DNA from: CAYTID01 sp964437735
Lineage (GTDB): Bacteria > Bacteroidota > Ignavibacteria > UBA10030 > BY39
Direction of reading: 5' to 3'
DNA: 9,549 nucleotides
Assembly: GCA_964437735.1 (NCBI GenBank)
Contig: CAYTID010000084.1
Location: forward strand, 1 to 9,549
Shown piece after piece: positions 7,913-9,549 of this stretch (within the stretch, counting starts at the first letter, position 1; each line of letters opens with the position of its first letter). Position numbers and translations under genes: made by a program. The notes under the pieces were generated by a model that worked only from the letters and a program-made list of their open reading frames with translations, searched no databases and was not told the DNA's origin.

Positions 7913-7959
7913 ATTAAAACTATTTATATAAAACAATTGTTATGCACAATTTATTAATA

Positions 7960-8184
7960 TTAATACTCATTTTCATCTTCAAAAAAGAAATCTTGATCGG
8001 TAGGATAGTCCAGCCAGATATCTTCCATGCTTTCGTATGGTTCGTCTGAATCCTCTAATTCCTGGAGGTTATCCATAACCTCAATTGGCGCCCCGATTCT
8101 GATCGCATAATCGATTAATTCTTCTTTGGTAGCTGGCCATGGGGCATCGTCAAGATATGACACTAATTCCATAGTCCAGATCAT
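7960..8184 (-). CDS. Small acidic DUF2795 protein
   Basis: This is a 74-residue cytoplasmic protein with no signal peptide or membrane segment. Residues about 6-44 match what I recall of DUF2795: ELVSYLDDAPWPATKEELI (6-24) followed by DYAIRIGAPIEVMDNLQELE (25-44), a small helical module found in many bacterial lineages. The second half is strongly acidic (SDEPYESMEDIW, then DQDFFFEDENEY at the C-terminus); by eye there are about 22 Asp/Glu against two Lys/Arg. The molecular function is unknown. In other lineages DUF2795 often occurs in small stand-alone proteins, so nothing can be inferred about a partner from the domain alone. A near-perfect Shine-Dalgarno site fixes the start and suggests high expression. 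It begins 45 bases after the M23 peptidase gene with no terminator between them, so the two are probably co-transcribed. The hairpin at 7865-7897 is downstream. Confidence 0.9.
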   Translation of the reverse strand: MIWTMELVSYLDDAPWPATKEELIDYAIRIGAPIEVMDNLQELEDSDEPYESMEDIWLDYPTDQDFFFEDENEY

Positions 8185-8192
8185 AAAACATT

Positions 8193-8201
8193 ACCTCCTT
8201 T
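8193..8201 (-). promoter_or_regulatory. Very strong Shine-Dalgarno site of the DUF2795 gene
   Basis: The minus strand reads AAAGGAGGT, eight bases before the ATG at 8184. It is the best anti-SD match in the window and selects this ATG over the internal Met at residue 5. Confidence 0.8.
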
Positions 8202-8229
8202 CGATAATTTATGGATGTGTAAATTTGTT

Positions 8230-9183
8230 CTATTTTTTTGCAAGTTGTTTACTATATTCTCTCGGCGACAAATCATCAAGGAAAAAATCTATTGGATTCT
8301 GTCTGACGCCTTTATAAATAACTTCATAATGCAAATGAGGTCCGCTAACTAAACCTGTTCGGCCACTTTTTGCAATGTTATCACCTCTGCGAATTTTCTG
8401 CCCTTGTCGAACATTGATTTTTGATAAATGGGCATAAAGCGATTGATAACCGTACCCATGATTTATTACAACAACGATTCCATAACCGCCACCGCTTCTA
8501 CCGGCAAATTCTACCGTTCCGTCTCCTGCGGCATAGATAGGAGTGCCAACATCGGCAATAATATCTAATCCTTGATGAGTACGATACATTCCCAGAACAG
8601 GATGCATGCGCATCCCGAATCCACGAGTTGAATAATTACCATCCATCGGTTTTAAAGCCGGAATGGATGCAAACAATTTTTGATTATAGTTATATTTATT
8701 GAGAATCTTGTTATAGCTTTCTTTCTGCAGATCTATTTCACGAGATAATTGATCGACCACACCATCAAGTTGACCCAAAATGTTATTATTGCCCAACAAA
8801 TCCTTTGTATCGAATTTTAAAACATCACCGCCGATACCGACACTTTTTTCATCTTTATCCAATTTTGGTATATCCACAAGAAGCCTGAAATCGTCCCCTT
8901 GGGCGCTTAGTTTATATAAATCGTTCCGCAATTCGTTTATATTTTCTGTGATGCTTTTAATCTGAGATTTTAACGTTATATTTTCTTCGATAATCTTATC
9001 TATTCTTTTATATCCGATATTTAAAAAATCATACACATAAAAATTTGTGGCAAATATCGATGTAAATAATAACACTACGCTGCTTATTATCAGAGAAGTA
9101 ACTTTAAATTTAAAAAATTTAAGCTCTTTATACCTTAAATCTTTCTCTGAATAATAGAAATATTTACGTTTTCCTAATTTCAT
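8230..9183 (-). CDS. Membrane-anchored M23 family (LytM-type) metallopeptidase
   Basis: This 317-residue protein probably cuts peptide cross-links in peptidoglycan in the periplasm. A basic N-terminus (MKLGKRKYFYYSEKDLRYKE) precedes one membrane segment at about 27-50 with no clear cleavage site, so it is likely anchored. Residues about 58-95 and 136-170 look like coiled coil. The M23 domain starts near GFGMRMHPVLG (188-198). Zinc ligands are H203 and D207 (HQGLD) and H285, and the catalytic histidines are H252 (YAHL) and H283 (HLH). All are present, so the enzyme should be active rather than an EnvC/NlpD-type activator. The layout of membrane helix, coil and C-terminal LytM domain is standard for cell-shape or division-related M23 proteins. 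An exact sigma-70 type promoter lies upstream; the Shine-Dalgarno site is weak. DUF2795 follows in the same unit. The true substrate is not knowable from sequence. Confidence 0.95.
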   Translation of the reverse strand: MKLGKRKYFYYSEKDLRYKELKFFKFKVTSLIISSVVLLFTSIFATNFYVYDFLNIGYKRIDKIIEENITLKSQIKSITENINELRNDLYKLSAQGDDFRLLVDIPKLDKDEKSVGIGGDVLKFDTKDLLGNNNILGQLDGVVDQLSREIDLQKESYNKILNKYNYNQKLFASIPALKPMDGNYSTRGFGMRMHPVLGMYRTHQGLDIIADVGTPIYAAGDGTVEFAGRSGGGYGIVVVINHGYGYQSLYAHLSKINVRQGQKIRRGDNIAKSGRTGLVSGPHLHYEVIYKGVRQNPIDFFLDDLSPREYSKQLAKK

Positions 9184-9240
9184 CTAATCCAATACTAATG
9201 TTAAGTAGACTAATATATATTTTTTAAACAATTTGTGTTT

Positions 9241-9269
9241 ATTATAAATAATTTTTCGCGCTTTGTCAA
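9241..9269 (-). promoter_or_regulatory. Consensus sigma-70 promoter for the M23-DUF2795 unit
   Basis: The minus strand has TTGACA (9269-9264), a 17-base spacer and TATAAT (9246-9241), both hexamers matching the consensus exactly. Transcription would start near 9234, leaving a leader of about 50 bases before the M23 ATG at 9183. It lies 32 bases after the hprK stop, so the M23 gene need not depend on hprK transcription. Confidence 0.85.
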
Positions 9270-9300
9270 GACTTTTTAAAAGAAAATTCAAAAAAAATAA

Positions 9301-9549
9301 TTATTCAAAATCGTGTTCAAAATAATTAATCACTCTATTCCCGTAATTTTTACTCTTATCGCTGATAATTGTCTCTAAACGCTTGGCAAATTCTTTTGCC
9401 GCATCATAACCATAATGTTTTAATAAATAATTTAGAGCAATCACTTCACAAATTACTGTAACATTCTTACCCGGAAATATTGGTAATTTAACGTGTAGCA
9501 GTTCAACGTCCATAATTGCTAATACGTCGGTATCCAGCCCGGTTCTCGT
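9301..9549 (-). CDS. hprK: HPr kinase/phosphorylase, C-terminal 82 residues (5' end outside window)
   Basis: HprK phosphorylates and dephosphorylates Ser46 of HPr or an HPr-like protein to tune carbon metabolism. Only the C-terminus is visible, reading in from the right edge. It begins RTGLD, continues IMDVELLHVKLPIFPGKN, and then has VICEVIALNYLLKHYGYDAA and KEFAKRLE. This matches the family pattern of RLGLD, IMD, the P-(V/I)-x-PG-(R/K)-N motif and the following E-(V/A)-x-A-(M/L)-N helix of the C-terminal domain. The P-loop and the catalytic HPr-kinase signature are outside the window. The stop TAA is at 9301-9303. No convincing terminator separates it from the next promoter. Organisms of this group often have HprK without a full sugar phosphotransferase system, so the target may be an HPr-like protein; that is inference. 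Confidence 0.88.
   Translation of the reverse strand, partial: TRTGLDTDVLAIMDVELLHVKLPIFPGKNVTVICEVIALNYLLKHYGYDAAKEFAKRLETIISDKSKNYGNRVINYFEHDFE

Noticed and set aside
7901..7936. TTG at 7936 as the tamA-like start
   Set aside because: It lacks a ribosome binding site, while the ATG at 7900 has AAAGG at good spacing. The extra 12 residues do not improve the signal peptide.
7932..7941. Perfect 10-base palindrome AACAATTGTT upstream of the tamA-like gene, considered as an operator
   Set aside because: It is short and A/T-rich, and occurs once in the window as far as I saw; chance is the simplest explanation.
9291..9305. AATAATTATT followed by T residues at the hprK stop, considered as a terminator
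   Set aside because: The palindrome is A/T-only with no loop room and overlaps the stop codon, so it would not form a stable hairpin.
1..9549. Possibility of a mobile element, CRISPR array, toxin-antitoxin pair or defence island
   Set aside because: No transposase, integrase, repeated spacer units, tRNA or terminal repeats were seen; the genes are intact core or envelope genes in one orientation.

Overview
The window is AT-rich bacterial DNA, and every convincing gene lies on the minus strand, so it reads from right to left. The gene content suggests a member of the Bacteroidota/Chlorobiota/Ignavibacteriota group. Pointers are an HPr kinase with a Bacteroidota/Chlorobi-like C-terminus, a DUF2795 protein, a TamA-like outer-membrane protein with a GGSGSVRGW motif, a methionyl-tRNA synthetase with a fused tRNA-binding domain, and a periplasmic multiheme cytochrome c. 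The low G+C and the cytochrome make an Ignavibacteria-like anaerobe the best guess. This is inference from remembered family patterns, not from a database search.

Layout, right to left. (1) 9301-9549: the last 82 residues of HPr kinase/phosphorylase (hprK). (2) 9241-9269: an exact TTGACA-N17-TATAAT promoter. It drives a membrane-anchored M23 (LytM-type) peptidase gene (8230-9183) and probably a 74-residue acidic DUF2795 gene (7960-8184). (3) 7865-7897: a terminator-like hairpin with a T-run. Unusually, it falls inside the first codons of the next gene, a tamA/bamA-like outer-membrane assembly gene (5744-7900). (4) holB (4604-5734), ricT/PSP1 (3624-4601) and metG (1532-3598) follow with gaps of 9, 2 and 25 bases, so tamA-holB-ricT-metG is very likely one operon. 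(5) 1065-1531: an intergenic stretch with no convincing gene, holding a long A/T palindrome and the cytochrome ribosome binding site. (6) 1-1064: a secreted cytochrome c with seven CXXCH haem sites in the visible 354 residues, cut by the window edge.

Functionally the central block mixes cell-envelope work (cell-wall hydrolase, outer-membrane protein assembly) with core information processing (clamp loader delta prime, a RicT-type RNA-processing factor, Met-tRNA charging). The holB-ricT pair with a methionyl-tRNA synthetase gene nearby is also found in Bacillus subtilis, so this looks like an old conserved neighbourhood rather than an accessory island. I found no mobile element, CRISPR array, tRNA or rRNA, and no clear new defence or biosynthetic system. 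The observation most worth following is the terminator-like hairpin directly behind the tamA start codon.
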